From the NCBI GenBank assembly GCA_030770535.1, contig JASVEC010000026.1:248001-312000 (forward strand): a stretch of 64,000 bases of DNA, read 5' to 3'. The translations under genes were made by a program, and so were the position numbers. Shown piece by piece: positions 1 to 12,022 of the stretch; position 1 is the first letter of the stretch, and every line of letters starts with the position of its first letter. Below the pieces are notes generated by a model that saw nothing but the letters and a program-made list of their open reading frames with translations, searched no databases and was not told where the DNA came from. The DNA comes from Batkoa obscura (lineage: Eukaryota > Entomophthoromycota > Entomophthoromycetes > Entomophthorales > Batkoaceae).

Positions 1-2314
1 TATCATTTTGATTAATGGTGTATAAAATGCATAAGGATATAAATTTTTTAATTTTAATAAGATTGTCTTTAAATCTTCTGTTATTGTTATATTGGGATCC
101 AACTGAAACTTCTATTAAAATTAAAATTAAAATTAAAAATTAAAATTAAAATTAAAAATTATTATTATTATTATTAGTTATTAAATTTACCTCAAATAAA
201 ATAGGAATTGTTTCAGTAGCTAATATTTCAGCTAAATAATTATTACTAGTATCAATAGCAACACGATAAATAAATAAACATTTATGAGATAAATCACAAC
301 CTTTAAACTAATCAAAATATTCATTTAACTAAATTCTATTCTATTCTTATTTAAAAAATGTAAACTTACAAATTCCTTTAATCCTATAAAATATATATTT
401 TCTAATTTCAATTCAAATAAAGTATTCATTAAATTTCTTGATAGTTTAATAATTGTACAAAATTTATCAAATTTATCTTGATAATTTGTATCAGATTGAC
501 CAGGTGTTATTAAAGATAAACCAATCATTGAACAGATAGATAATAATTGAATATTTAATGAATTGAATTTTAATATTAATTCTTTGTTAGATGTTATATA
601 TTTATAAATTAATCGTTGTAATTGACATATAAAATAGAAATTGGTATCATCATTAGAATTCAATAAATAACATAAAATAGAATAAGCTATTTATATAAAA
701 ATAAAATTATTATTATTATTATTATTATGTATTATTATATATCATTATATATTATTAATATATAAAAACTTACCTGAAAATAAAAATGTTTCATAAAATG
801 TTTTTATCTGTATTATTTCATTATACTTAGGCCATGGTTTCTGAATAAAGTATCTTCATTAATTTTTATCTTCAATTTACTATTAAAAAAAACTATTTAC
901 CTCTAACAATAATTTCATAGCAAATTCTCTTACTTCACTTACTGGTGAAGCCAATGATCTCACCAAAGATCCATATAATGTCAACTCAATTGGACAATTT
1001 TGTTCTGTCATTTCCATCATTAAAACATCTCCTTTTTTAGAAATTATTGTAATTAAATCTATCGTTAATTTTTCAATTAACTTATCATAACCTTGATTCA
1101 ACTTAGTTGATTCACTTAATCCTAAGGAATGAATCAAACTATCTAATATAATTTCATATTCATAATAAGTAAGTTTAAGTTGATCATTTAAAAATGTTTG
1201 TTGAATTAAATGTTTTAAATTATTTAAAGAGAGTTCCTAAAAAAAAATTTAAATTTAATAACTAAATAATTGAATTCTTATTATTATTCTATTAAAACTT
1301 ACTTTAATCTTATTAGATGGTGAATTTAAGATACATAAATAAAGCCCTAATAATTGATAAATTTGCTATTTAAGATAATTAAATTAATAAATTATTCCTT
1401 TTGAAAATTTTAAATAAAAAAATAAACTTACCGCTGGTATTGTAGTTGGATATTCTAATTGTAAATATTGCAATGCAGTTAAAGCCTTATGACCCACTTG
1501 TTCTAAAAAAAAACGGAACATCAAAACATATTTTAAATATTAATTAGAAAAAAAACTTACCATCAAACTCTCTTAATCGAAATGGGATAAATAAAAATGC
1601 TAATAGTTGTCTTCTTAATGAAAATGGTAAGCTTTTCCTTTCTGCACGTTCAAACTTACCCAGTAACTGTTGAGCTTGATTGAGAGCTTTCATATATCCT
1701 ATATATGCTTCTTCTTGAATTGGGGAACTAAAGAAACCACCAGAACTGAAAGTACCATGTAATGAATTCTGTATCAAACTACCAAACCTTGTAGCTGTTG
1801 GACTACTTGAACCTGGCATTGGCTGAATATTAGGTAAATTTTTTAAAGTACCAGTTATAGTTGGAAAAGCAATGGAACTTCGATGACCTTCTTTTTCATT
1901 TAATACTAAAATATGGATCACTTTTCTTAATTCTTGAATTATTCGTTTGGATTCTGTTTTTGGTTGACGTGGGGACTTGAAGGCTTCAATACGTCGATGG
2001 AAATAGGAGACTGTGTGAATAGATAGATTACTAAAATTACTTTTAATGGCTCCTTTGAACTTTGCATTTCGACTATCTTTAAAACCAGTGGGCTTGACTT
2101 TATGTTTTTCCCCTTTTGTTACAGTTGGATTTTTAGTATTCTTTGAGTCTTCAATAACAATACTGGTATCCATTTCTGTATCTAACCAATTGGAATTGGG
2201 TTTTGAACTTGAAGTTTCAAATTGATGTTGATAGGAGCTATTTTGTGTATGAATATCATAAGGTGAGCTTTCTTCTATTAAATCTTCTTTGTTATGTTCT
2301 ATTATAGGTTCCAT
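1..2314 (-). CDS. Unrecognised multi-exon protein (5' part; open at window edge)
   Basis: Eight exons on the minus strand join in one frame for at least 612 codons: 1561-2314, 1432-1502, 1303-1365, 901-1236, 774-840, 370-686, 191-307 and <1-111. Each intron is about 60-80 nt with a GTAAG/GTAAAT donor and a TAG or CAG acceptor. I start it at the Met at 2314; an in-frame Met at 2350 is also possible. The first ~100 residues are Ser/Asn/Lys-rich and low in complexity. From about residue 115 the protein is leucine-rich and predicted helical, as in an alpha-solenoid or ARM-like scaffold. I recognise no family. It is divergent from NDUFA2 with 257 bp between the two starts. The gene continues past the left edge. 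Confidence that it is a real gene is high; function is unknown. Confidence 0.85.
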
Positions 2315-2571
2315 GAATTTATAATTTTTATAGTTAAAACAATAGATCAAATTTAATTCAATCCAACTTTTATATTAATTCCTTGTTCTAAAACTCAATA
2401 AAGGAACAGAACATTCGAATTAGTTAACTGATGGAATAGGAGCTTGATGAAATTTTTGCAATTACTTTTTTTTGCAATTGAAATTATTGCAAGCACTAGA
2501 TATTGAAATTTTGGATTTTTTCGGAATTGTACAATTGTTTTTTTTCATTTAAAAATAAAATCCATTTTAAA
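2315..2571. promoter_or_regulatory. Shared divergent promoter region
   Basis: This 257-bp gap separates the start codons of two divergently transcribed genes, so it must hold both promoters. It has T/A-rich tracts and CAATT-containing stretches, but I see no clear TATA box and call no binding site. Confidence 0.4.
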
Positions 2572-3008
2572 ATGGCTACCAAACTTACTACCTTAGCAAA
2601 TTCCGTTAAAGAATTAAGAATTCATTTCTGTCAACAATCGCCAGCTTCTAAAGGGTTGAGGTAAGTCCTTTGTTTCATCCTCTCCTAATTAAATCAAAAC
2701 ATGAGATTATGTGTTAAGAAGTTTTATTAATCGAATTTCAATTTCAACAGAGACTATGTACAAAATTCCTATGTTTCATTAAAGAAATCTCATCCACAAT
2801 TACCTATCCTTATTCGTGAAGCTCGTGGTGTTGAAGCTCGTGTATTTGGTCGTTTTGGTAAGTTTATTTATTTATTTATTTAATATTATGAGGATGAAAT
2901 TTTAATTCTAATAACTTTTTAGATAAGGGACAAGAAAAGAAAATTAATTTAGAAAATTTAAGTGTGAGCCAAGTCGATAGCAAAATTAAAGAATTACTTT
3001 CTCAGTAA
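2572..3008 (+). CDS. NDUFA2: NADH:ubiquinone oxidoreductase subunit NDUFA2 (B8)
   Basis: Three exons (2572-2660, 2751-2857, 2923-3008) encode 93 residues, the usual length for this accessory subunit of mitochondrial complex I. The protein is a single thioredoxin-like L51/S25/CI-B8 domain. Diagnostic blocks are LRIHFCQQSPASKGLRDY near residues 14-32, matching the LREIRIHLCQ.SPGS.G..DF signature, then LPILIREARGVEAR and FGRFDKGQEK. One of the two Cys of the human protein is visible (Cys in HFCQ). In the family it sits on the matrix arm and is imported without an obvious presequence. Its presence shows the organism keeps a proton-pumping complex I, unlike Saccharomyces and the anaerobic gut fungi. 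Both introns have GTAAGT donors, and all phases close. Confidence 0.95.
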
Positions 3009-3803
3009 AATTAAAGATATGATCATTTTTTTAAAAATAAGTAGTTTATATGAACGTTGGTATTTTTTTTAAAAAATGATTTTGAATTTTTGGTGACCAT
3101 GATAAGTTTCAATAACTATTGGTAAGTTTAATGTTTGCTATGTATAGTTCAGATAAAGGTTACCTAGTTCATTTTATATGATTTAAATGCATTAAGACTA
3201 GATATAGTTAATATTTAAAAAGTTCATTTTTATTAGCTTTATATTGTTATCTTAATTAGTAGTAAAACTTTTGTATTTAATGAAATAAATCTATTCAAGC
3301 TGTAATACAAACTATCGAACAGAGCTTAATAAAGCTTCAATTTTATTTTGTTTAAAGTTTTAATTAGATTGATCAACGTTTAATATTGAAATATATTTAA
3401 TACATATTAAATTCATTAAAAAGCAGGCTATCTAGTGATAAAAAGCAATATAGTTCAAATTTAACATGCTTATTATAGCAAATAAAATTAATTTATTGAA
3501 GAATGTTAGATTTAAATAAAATCTTTACATTTTGATTTTTTTTTAAATTGTTTCCACAATCTTTATCATTCAACAATAAATATTTACAATTATTTTTATA
3601 AATTATAATTTAATAAACTATGTATTTAAAGCTTTAAAGTGTAATAAAAACTCAACCTTTATATCTATTACATCAAATGACAATAAATATTTGCTCACTG
3701 TATTGATTATAACGCTTTCGTAAATTGATAAAATTTAAGATAATCTTATCGGATCTCTAGAAATAAAAAAATTGATACTTTTTGAATTTAATAAAAATGG
3801 TAT
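3009..3803. other. Non-coding stretch
   Basis: AT-rich intergenic sequence downstream of NDUFA2. No reading frame, RNA gene or inverted repeat is recognisable here. Confidence 0.5.
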
Positions 3804-4030
3804 CACACCTAGAGGTGGACAGAGTAGCTAAATACTAAATAAATGGGACTTATTTGCTAATAAATTTTTAGTAAGTTAGTCCCATTTATTTTGACGTATG
3901 TATGAATTTAACTAAATTATTACTTGATTTAGTAAAGCTCACAGATTTTACATAGTTTTATACTAAATAGAGTAGGAGGATTTTTGTGTTTTACTAAACA
4001 AAGTAGAAATTTGATTCACCTCTAAGTGTG
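3804..4030. mobile_element. Small inverted-repeat element (MITE-G), 227 bp
   Basis: The 14-bp ends are inverted repeats with one mismatch: CACACCTAGAGGTG at 3804-3817 and its near-complement at 4017-4030. A second inner inverted repeat (around TAAATGGGACTTA / TAAGTTAGTCCCATTTA) lies near 3840-3895. There is no coding capacity. The flanks do not give a clear target duplication. It is a non-autonomous DNA element by structure; only this copy is seen in the window. Confidence 0.6.
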
Positions 4031-4070
4031 TACTAGAGTTTATAAATTATGTTAAGCGTTTAAAGCTGAT

Positions 4071-4173
4071 AGGGGGGTATATATCTTTGTTTAGGAATTT
4101 TACTAATAATCTTTCCGTTCAAATAGCGCTTAAAAAATGTAAAAAGTAATGAAGCCAAAAAAAAACACCCCCA
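4071..4173 (+). repeat. MITE-A copy 1
   Basis: Member of the ~100-bp MITE-A family (consensus ends TGGGG and CCCCA; core CGCTCAAATAGCGCTTAA). Orientation '+' means the TGTTTAAGAATTTTACTAAC half is on the left. This copy is diverged and lies at the left edge of an F-box/LRR relic. Confidence 0.75.
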
Positions 4174-4210
4174 TAGAGACATTTGAGATATTGAATTAAA
4201 CTACAAGTAT

Positions 4211-5101
4211 TTTAGAAACTGTTAAGTATTTAGGTCCACCAAGTAAAATAAAGTCATTAAAATTACATTCAAATTGTTTTTTACAATTTGATGGAATAGA
4301 TATTGTCAAGCCCAAATTTAATAAATTGAAAATATTATATTTAACTACAAATACTGTTTCTTGCTCATTAAGTGATATGGATTCTGAACTCGTATTTTAA
4401 TTTTAATTTAAAGTTGTTGAAGAAAAAGCCAATGATATATTGAGTTCTAATTTTTGAAATCTAATAAAGCTCAAAAGTATACAATTAATGAGCCTCTCAG
4501 GTGAGCTTTTCAGAAGGGAAAAAGATAATATAAGATTAATTGAAAACATTATATTATTATTAAGTTGTTATTGATTTGTACATTTGGGGGTATCTTTTTT
4601 GGCTTCATCACTTTTTCCATATTTTAAGCGCTATTCAAGCGGAAAAATTGTTAGCAAAATTCTTAAACACAAAGATATATCTCCATTTACTTAATCATGA
4701 TTTTATTAATTTATCTACTTTAAAGGAGGTTCATACCAACAAAATATTAGCAAGTATACTCAAATTAGTATATAAAATAGCAACTATACAAGTTATATGC
4801 TTTGATCAATTAGAATAAAAGAAAATGAGATTGGTAATAAATAATTATGTAAAAAAGATAAATATCGAGAACCTTTATAATAACTTGATTGATTTTCCTT
4901 CTTTTTTAACATTATTCTCTAACCTTGCATGATTAAAATTAAGGAGTTTGGCTTAATAGGTTGTGATGTGGATACTAAAATTCAATCATACCTTAATAAA
5001 CTAATATTACTTATTTCCTGTTATCTTTATGAAATAGAGATAGAAGATGAGATTTGTATTCTATTAGAAATTATACCAATGTTATCTTGGATAAAATTAT
5101 A
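4211..5101 (+). pseudogene. F-box/LRR-like family relic, copy P1
   Basis: Short translated blocks match the longer copy at 6076-7385 in the same order. Examples are KSLKLHSNCFLQFDGIDI and KPKFNKLKILYL (about 4250-4345), and NHDFINLSTLKE (about 4693-4730). The last block, near 4920-5100, resembles the C-terminal part of the copy at 33190. Stops and frame changes are scattered through it, and MITE-A copy 2 is inserted in the middle. The N-terminal F-box-like part is missing. It is clearly non-functional. The family name rests on the F-box-like N-terminus and leucine-rich blocks of sister copies, not on a database match. Confidence 0.6.
4585..4685 (-). repeat. MITE-A copy 2, inserted in P1
   Basis: A MITE-A in reverse orientation, flanked by a TT dinucleotide on each side (4583-4584 and 4686-4687). 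This supports a 2-bp target duplication that is not TA. It interrupts relic P1. Confidence 0.8.
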
Positions 5102-5392
5102 ATAAATTTACCATTGAATTGAATAATATAGCATTTTTTTTGTTTTTAACGTTTGATAGATTTTACTAATGTAATAAAATAATTCCTTTTGATTACTCAT
5201 AAAAATTCTCAAACATAAAAATACATCCCCAAGTGATGATAAAGAAAATACATATAACAAATATAAAAATACAACATTTTTCTTTTTAATTAATTAATTA
5301 TTTTTTAGTACAAGGATGTTAAATTACTAACAACAAAATACTATGAAAACAATAAATTATTGAAAAAAGCTATCACAAACTTATTTATTGTT

Positions 5393-5857
5393 TTAACAAA
5401 ATAGGACCCAAGCATATACACTACCAACAAATTGCTCATTCTTAACATTATTCTTAATCAATGCACAACCAATATCATTTGAAATAATATCACTAATATC
5501 CTGATGTTTACATAAAAACTTTGTAGTTTCATGTACTCCATTATCATTAAAACAATTAACAATAGCCCTAAACATCTCCAAAGTTAAATTTAGTTTATTA
5601 AGTACAAATATAACACGTTCGCTATTTCAAGTAGCATTAAAATGTTTTATTATTTTATCATCAGCACAACTATAAAACCTTTCTTTATCTATAACTGGCA
5701 TACTATCACAATTATAGTTTTCATGTAATAACTGGGATCCATCATTATCTTGAGTATCGCTGTATTTATAGAATATATCCAATAGTTGTTGTTTTTCTTC
5801 AATTGTAGGTTTTTCGTTGTAGTAAATTCCTAAACAATCTATCATTTGGTTGATCAT
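5393..5857 (-). pseudogene. Hypothetical protein gene with one in-frame stop
   Basis: On the minus strand two open segments (5627-5857 and 5393-5581) lie in the same frame, separated only by a TGA at about 5627-5629. Read together they would give roughly 150 residues. The composition is protein-like, with Cys, Trp and acidic blocks such as PVIDKERFYSCADD. No GT-AG intron that removes the stop is apparent. It could be a recently broken gene, a shorter 76-residue protein, or a chance open frame. It is divergent from copy P2 (start 6076). No family is recognised. Confidence 0.35.
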
Positions 5858-6075
5858 AAATGTTCACTTTGGTATTTAGTTAAATAATATCGTAAAGGAG
5901 TATATTATATTATATTGTAATTTAAGTGTATTAAGTTTAATTTTGAAAAAAATAGCTATATTGCTTTAACCAATGGAATTGTTCTGTTTATAGTATTTCA
6001 AAAAATAAAATGGTGATTTTAAAAATAAAATGAATATATCAATTTCTTTTCTTTTAGTTTCAACTCTTTTTTAAT

Positions 6076-7385
6076 ATGCCATTACAGTTTGAACAATTAT
6101 CCGATATCCTTCTAGAGCAAAATTTTAAACTGACAAACCCTGTTAAGTTGTTGGAGCAGTGCTTTTTAAGCAAATATCTGTTTGGAATTACAGGCAGAGT
6201 AGTCATACAATTTGATTTACTCAGTTTACAACCGAGAGGAATTTGAAGAATATCAACATTATCAAAAGATTTTTATTAAAAAAGATGGAACATTAATGAG
6301 GCATATAAACATTTACAATGACGGTTCCCTATTTTTAGGTTATTGTCCGAATTTAGTATCCATATATTATAAAACATATAGTTATTTCAATAGTAATGAC
6401 GGCATTGAATTGGAAATCAAACTGCTAAAGTTAAAAAAGTTGATTATCAATTCAAATGGACGCTCGCCATCATTAAGTAGATTTAAAGACTATTTGAATC
6501 AACTTGAAGCATTGGAGTGCAAAAAATACAACATAACTATTAAATATATTATTAGTTGTTTAAATCTATTTAGTTTAAAACCCTTAAAATTGCACTCTGG
6601 GAGTAATTTAGATTGTGACGGTTTAGATATCCTTAAAACAAAATTCCCTAAGTTAAAAATATTGCAACTAATATCAGATAATTTATTCATCACTTCCACT
6701 CAAATCAATTCTAATATAAACTTTACTTCTTTTATAAAGCTAGAAATTAAAGGGTTTGATCCTAGTTTCGATATAAACTATTTCGGCGATCTGAAAAAGA
6801 TTAAAAGTATAAAGCTATTAAATGATACATGTGATTGTTTTATTATTAATAATAAAGGAAACGATACGGATTTAACGAAAGATGGTAATATCGTTAAGTT
6901 AGGTTACTTTCATTCATATTGTCAACTTAACTATGACTTTCTAAAATTGTCTACTTTGAAAGAATTATATACTGTTGAGTTATTTGAAGAGCTGTTACAG
7001 TCTATTTCTTCACTGCCAAATATTCAAACTATTAATATCTATCACTTAGATTGCTTTGAAAATGAGATATTTGATAAGCATAAACTAAGGGGTAATATTT
7101 TAGATGCAAAAAAACATAAATCAATTCAAAATAAGTTTATAAAACAAATCAAGATTGACAATTATACTAACGACTGTAATGCATTTTGTAAATTTTTATC
7201 CATATTTCCAAATCTCGAGGTACTTTAAACTGAAGAGATTAAGCCTGTGGATCCAAGTGAAGATGGGGTTATTGATCTTATACTTTCTACTCCTTTGTTA
7301 GTTATTACCACAATAGAATACAAAAGGATTTGAATTTTTATGATGAATTGGAGGAGAATCAAATGATATATTGGATGTAGTTATA
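6076..7385 (+). pseudogene. F-box/LRR-like family, copy P2 (nearly open, frame-broken)
   Basis: An ATG at 6076 opens an F-box-like N-terminus (FEQLSDILLEQNFKL, then KLLEQCFLSKYLFG). About 40 codons later the frame changes. The rest reads openly from about 6203 to the stop at 7226-7228, for roughly 340 codons. Homology with P3 continues another ~100 bases past that stop (PLLVITTIEYKRI). The body has repeated Leu/Ile-rich blocks of the LRR type, such as FPKLKILQL, LEIKGFDPSFDINYFGDLKK and FLKLSTLKELYTVELFEELL. If intact, such a protein would be a substrate adaptor of an SCF ubiquitin ligase (family knowledge). No 5' intron that would restore the frame is evident. It is the best preserved of four copies. 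Confidence 0.65.
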
Positions 7386-7723
7386 ACATATCAGAGCTAT
7401 ATAAAAATACAACGATAAAATATCTGCTATCATTGTTTTAGCTATATTTTTCAATCATACTATTTATAATTTCTATTTTTTAATATTACCTTTGAGTTCT
7501 CGTAACAATCGCTAATTTTGTTTTAGAATGTAGAATAAACAAGTTATTTTATATATAATCTTTAGTTAAATTTTGTCTACTTTAATTGATATTGTTTAAA
7601 AGAAAAGTACTGTTTTTTAAGACATTTTCATTTTGTAATCAAAGGGGATTTTGTCATTAAAAAGTATTGTCCATTTTTTTCTTTTTATCTTCTTTCTTCT
7701 TTAAATTTAAAAATCTAACTTAA
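7386..7723. other. Intergenic, promoter of rsmH
   Basis: AT-rich; T-rich and pyrimidine-rich tracts directly precede the rsmH start (about 7675-7705). Nothing else is recognised. Confidence 0.4.
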
Positions 7724-9360
7724 ATGAATCGAATAAAATTGACGGCAAATAACATCCAACGATTTTACACGACAAGTCAAGGAGGATTCGGACATATAGG
7801 AGTATTGAAAGAAGAAATGATACAAAAATTAGCAATAAAAAATGAAGAAGATAAAATATATTTAGACTTAACATTTGGATTTGGTGGATATACTAAGATG
7901 ATATTAGGTAATTATAAATAAACAGTAATAATAAAGAAATGAGAATTCAATACTTGAAAAGATAGATATGATAAAGTGAAAGTTATCGCTTTAGACCAGG
8001 ATCCAAGTGCTTTTCTTAGAGCTCATCAGCTTTCTCTAAATCCAAGTTATAGGTAATATAATTTTTATGTAAGAGTATTAGTTAATATCTTTATTTTGAT
8101 GCAGAGGTCGACTAATCCCAATGCTAGGGAAATTTGGTCAACTTGAAGAGCATTTGAATTTTTATAACCAACTTTACAATGAAGATAAAACAGTGCCAAG
8201 GTAAAATTAGCAATTAACTTCTAATTCATTTACTAAGTTTAAATTTAGTTTTGAAAAAGTTGATGGTATAGTTATGGACATTGGAGTATCAAGTGAACAA
8301 GTAACATATTTTAATCTTATTTTATCTTATAATGTTTAATAAGTTTAGATAGATGATCCTGCAAAAGGATTTTCTTATAGTAAAGAAGGAGTCCTGGATA
8401 TGAGGATGTGTCAATTAGATGTACGAACAGAAGAAAAGATTCGGCAATTAGGATCAAAACAAGAGCTAATGCTAGAATTAAACAAAAAGTTATATTTGGA
8501 TAAAATCTTAACAGCGCATCAAATAGTCAATAATTTTAGCTACGACCAACTGTGTGATATTATATTTAAGGTAAGAATAACGCAATTTATTTTAGCAGTT
8601 ATTGATAGTATATTAGTATGGAGAAGAAAAGTTTTCAAAAAGAATAGCACAAGGCATAGTTGAAGAAAGAAATAAAAAAGTGATTAATAGTACCGCTGAG
8701 TTAGCAAATATTATCTTGAAAGTTTGTCCGAAACACCTCAGACCTAGTAAGTGGAATAGCTACGGAAGTAGTTCACCACATCCAGCAGCAAGAACATTTC
8801 AAGGGTAATTAATTACTATTGTTAAGCTTTAATTTGTTGATTTATTATTTATAGTCTAAGAATTTATATTAATGACGAGGTAATATTGAGTTTAATAAAA
8901 ATAGCAGCTTTAAATTAACAAATTTTAGTTAAATGAGCTTAACAAAGCGTTAGATAGTAGTGTTAATTTATTAAAACCAGAATCAAGGTTAGTAGTAGTA
9001 AGTTTTCATTCTCTAGAAGACCGACTAGTAAAAAAGTTTATCTACCAACATATTAGCCGAAATAAACATAAAGAAACTATTAATTTTGATAAGAAACAAA
9101 GCGATAGTTACATTAAAGAATTAAAAAAGAAAAGAAAAGTAACTCATCAACATAAATTAAACTCTCTATTGAATGATCAACAAGAATATGAGCAGCATAG
9201 TGATTTTAATAATTTTGAGGAGGAGGATGCTGATAAACCTAAATTTAAATTAGACGTATCAAAATCAAATGCTCTTATTTTACCTTCTAGTGAGGAAATT
9301 GAAATAAACTTTAGAGCTAGATCCGCAAAATTAAGGTATGCTATTAGAACTGAATATTGA
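7724..9360 (+). CDS. Mitochondrial rRNA (cytosine-N4)-methyltransferase, RsmH/METTL15 family
   Basis: Eight exons (7724-7907, 7962-8052, 8105-8200, 8249-8300, 8349-8570, 8617-8804, 8855-8879, 8929-9360) encode 429 residues. The family transfers methyl from S-adenosylmethionine to N4 of a conserved cytidine in small-subunit rRNA. Motifs in order: [11 protein letters not shown] (the H..VLL.E start), [79 protein letters not shown] and [14 protein letters not shown]. The first ~18 residues ([18 protein letters not shown]) are basic and lack acids, as in a mitochondrial presequence. The usual GGH of motif I is GGY here. An acidic, Asn-rich insert lies near the C-terminus (about residues 345-390). 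One exon is only 25 nt. Confidence 0.93.
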
Positions 9361-9722
9361 TCTTTTGTTGTAATACAATAAATAAGTAAATATTCTTACA
9401 AAAATAGAAAAATATAGTTGGATTTTATAAATAAATTAAAACTGTATAATACGATATTACATATACTAAGTTTATATGGTGTTTAGGAATTTTTAATTTC
9501 ATTACAACTCAATTAGTGGTAAAATCATTAAAGTTATGAATAATAAATGTTTAGCTTCTAAATTTTTTATTTTAAATCTAAACAACTCTGTATTATTGTA
9601 AAATTTTCACTCATATTTTAAATGTTTTTTCATTCTAATTATTTTTCATTTTTTTTAACCAAAATTAAACGCCTATATATTAGTTTAACTGTTAAAAAAA
9701 ACCTGAATAAAAAAAATGTTTT

Positions 9723-9730
9723 AGCGCGTT
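9723..9730. promoter_or_regulatory. Candidate MBF/E2F-type GCGCG site upstream of CENP-C
   Basis: AGCGCGTT lies about 130 bp upstream of the CENP-C start, in DNA where CG dinucleotides are very rare. Fungal MBF binds CGCG cores at G1/S genes (established knowledge). Use at this site is inference. Confidence 0.3.
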
Positions 9731-9860
9731 TTATTTGTCATAATTTTAGCAGAGAATGCTTTAATTGGCAAATTAATCCCTAATTTTTCTATAATAATTA
9801 CACAAAGTTTTGCTCATACTATATTAAAAAAACTTATTTCCTTTTTTTAAATAACTCAAG

Positions 9861-12022
9861 ATGAGTAAGAAGGCTAATTTTGATAATATCGGTATACAGG
9901 GAAGGTAATTAAGAACAATATCTAATAATGGTTATATTAAATTTTAATTAGACGAACCGGAGTTACTTTAAAGGAAGTCAAAGTAGATGAAGATGGGATG
10001 CCTGATTTTGATGATATGTTTGATGTAAGTCAGAAACCTATGATTAGCCAAACCTTCAATGAAATTGAGTTTGATCAATTTGATGAATTTCCAATTGAAA
10101 CTCAATATGGTGATGATATCAGTAATAAAAGTACTTTATTAAAAGACAATAAACCAATAACATCAAATGAAAGCGATGAAGAAGAAATATATGATAAAAA
10201 AGGCACTCATGGCTTGGATTCATTTGAAATTAAAGAGATAATAGGCAGTAATATATTGAGCCAGAAAAGCTTACCATCAAAGCAAGCCCCATTAAATAAT
10301 AATAGCAATAAAATAAATGAGGAATCAAATAAAGAAAAAAGAACAATTCAAACCTCGACTCCAACTAGTGCTATCTCACGAAGGAATACGCCTCGAAAAA
10401 TCAAGGCTGTGAACTACAATGAATTATATATGAGTGATCCGCATAAATATTTAAAAACACATACGCTGAGTACAAAAGATAATAATGTGATTACAACCCC
10501 ATCCAAAAATCTAAGCAGAAATGATAATGATAGAATTTTAGTAAAATCAGAAGATAGGGATTTGGTAAAAAATAAGGCATCAGATGATAATTCGAACGTT
10601 AACCTTGAGGAATCCTTTGATCAATTATCGCTTAAAAATAGCAATATAATATTGCGAAATAAAACATTAGTACCAATTTTGAAAAGTGCACAATCTATGA
10701 ATTCGCCAAGAAAAACAAATAACAATGGAAATAAAAAGGCTATGCATGTATCTTTTAATGAAATTGAAAAAGAAATATGTAACAAATTTTATTTTTTAAA
10801 ATTCGATTAATTTATTTTAATTAGCAGTAACGACTAATATGAATTCTATTAAGAAAGGTAATTTTTAGTTCTTATTATAACTAAATATATGCTAACTACT
10901 AGTAAAGATAGCAATACAATTAAGGAGCAAGATTTTGAAAATGATATGCTTGATTCAATAAAAGGTACTGAGGATCCAAAAAGCCCTAAGAACAAAGCCC
11001 CTACAAAGAAAAGAGGGAAGAAGAAAATCCTTTTGAGAAAAACCAAAAACAAGACACTAGCAGAATTATATGACAACGATTTTGCCCTTAGGGAAGAAAA
11101 AAAGAAGTTACCAACTCCTACGATAGTGATCAAACCAAAAGAAGGATTTAGGACAAAAAGAGAAACTAGAGCTAAGGCTCCAGAAAAGAAGAAAAAGGAT
11201 AACTTACCTAAAGTTAGTTTGTTTTTTTCTCCAGCTAACGAAGATTATCTTCCTAGTGATTATTTTAATACTCCAAGTAAAAATGCCGGTAAGAAGAAGG
11301 GTGACACCCGTTTAAATGAAACCAAAGAAGTTGAAAACAAAAAACCAAGCACCAACAAATCAAAGAACGATAGTTCAAAAAATGATTTGACCAAACAAAC
11401 TTCAGTTCAAGTGTTGACATCTTTAAATGAAAAAAGCAAAAATAAAAGCCCAAAGAAGAGATCACCAAAAGAGCAGGAAAATCAAGAAGAAGATGAAGCG
11501 ACATTGTCAGTAAGAAGAAGTAAAAGACATAGAATACAGCCACTTAAATTTTGGGAAAACGAACAACCAAGTAGCTCTAAAGATCGAGGAATTAATGAAA
11601 TAGTCGAAGAAGATATATTTGATATAGGAGATACTGATCTACCAAATAATCAGAATGAGTCGATCAAAGGAGAGGTAATAAATTCAAATAGTGAAAGGAG
11701 AGAAATAGCTTCAATATATCCAAAGATTGAACCAATCATTAAAAAGAATTATAAACTTTACATCAGTGCCCAACAACACCCTAATTTCCAAACTGGGTTA
11801 TTATGTATCAATCGTCAAAAGGCAGAGCCATTGTCAGTTAAGTCAAAATATAGGATTGTTTACTTTGTTGCCCAAGGAAAAGTAGAAGTCACTGTTAATC
11901 ATAAATCTCATATTGTTAACATACATCAGTCTTTTTCAATCTCACCTAATACTGCTTACTCTATTGGTAATTTGAATTTATCAGAATCAAAATTAACATA
12001 TTATTTGGCAACAGAAGGTTGA
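9861..12022 (+). CDS. CENP-C/Mif2-type inner kinetochore protein
   Basis: Three exons are proposed: 9861-9904, 9952-10778 and 10869-12022, giving 674 residues. The protein links the CENP-A nucleosome to the outer kinetochore. The N-terminus IGIQGRRTGVTL with an acidic DEDGMPDFDDMFD block matches the Mif2 N-terminal region that binds the Mis12 complex. The CENP-C motif that reads the CENP-A nucleosome is VRRSKRHRIQPLKFWENE, near residues 505-522. Residues ~585-674 form the Mif2 cupin dimerisation domain (YFVAQGKVEVTVNHKSHIV, then SFSISPNTAYSIGNL). The long middle is Lys/Ser/Asn-rich and disordered. The second intron is the least certain. I use donor GTAACA at 10779 and the acceptor ending at 10868, with branch point CGACTAAT; it keeps the frame but is longer (90 nt) than its neighbours. 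Confidence 0.92.

Noticed and set aside
1544-2314. Hyccin/FAM126-like identity for the first gene
   Set aside because: One short stretch (EGHRSSIAFPTITGTLKNL) recalls hyccin, but the following blocks do not align by eye, so the gene is left unnamed.
10779-10914. Alternative two-intron model in CENP-C using the perfect TGCTAAC branch point at about 10888
   Set aside because: That acceptor (ACTACTAG) shifts the frame out of the conserved C-terminal exon in every combination of donors I tried.
10849-11543. Minus-strand open frames inside CENP-C
   Set aside because: They are antisense shadows of the Lys-rich CENP-C exon, with low-complexity hydrophobic translations.
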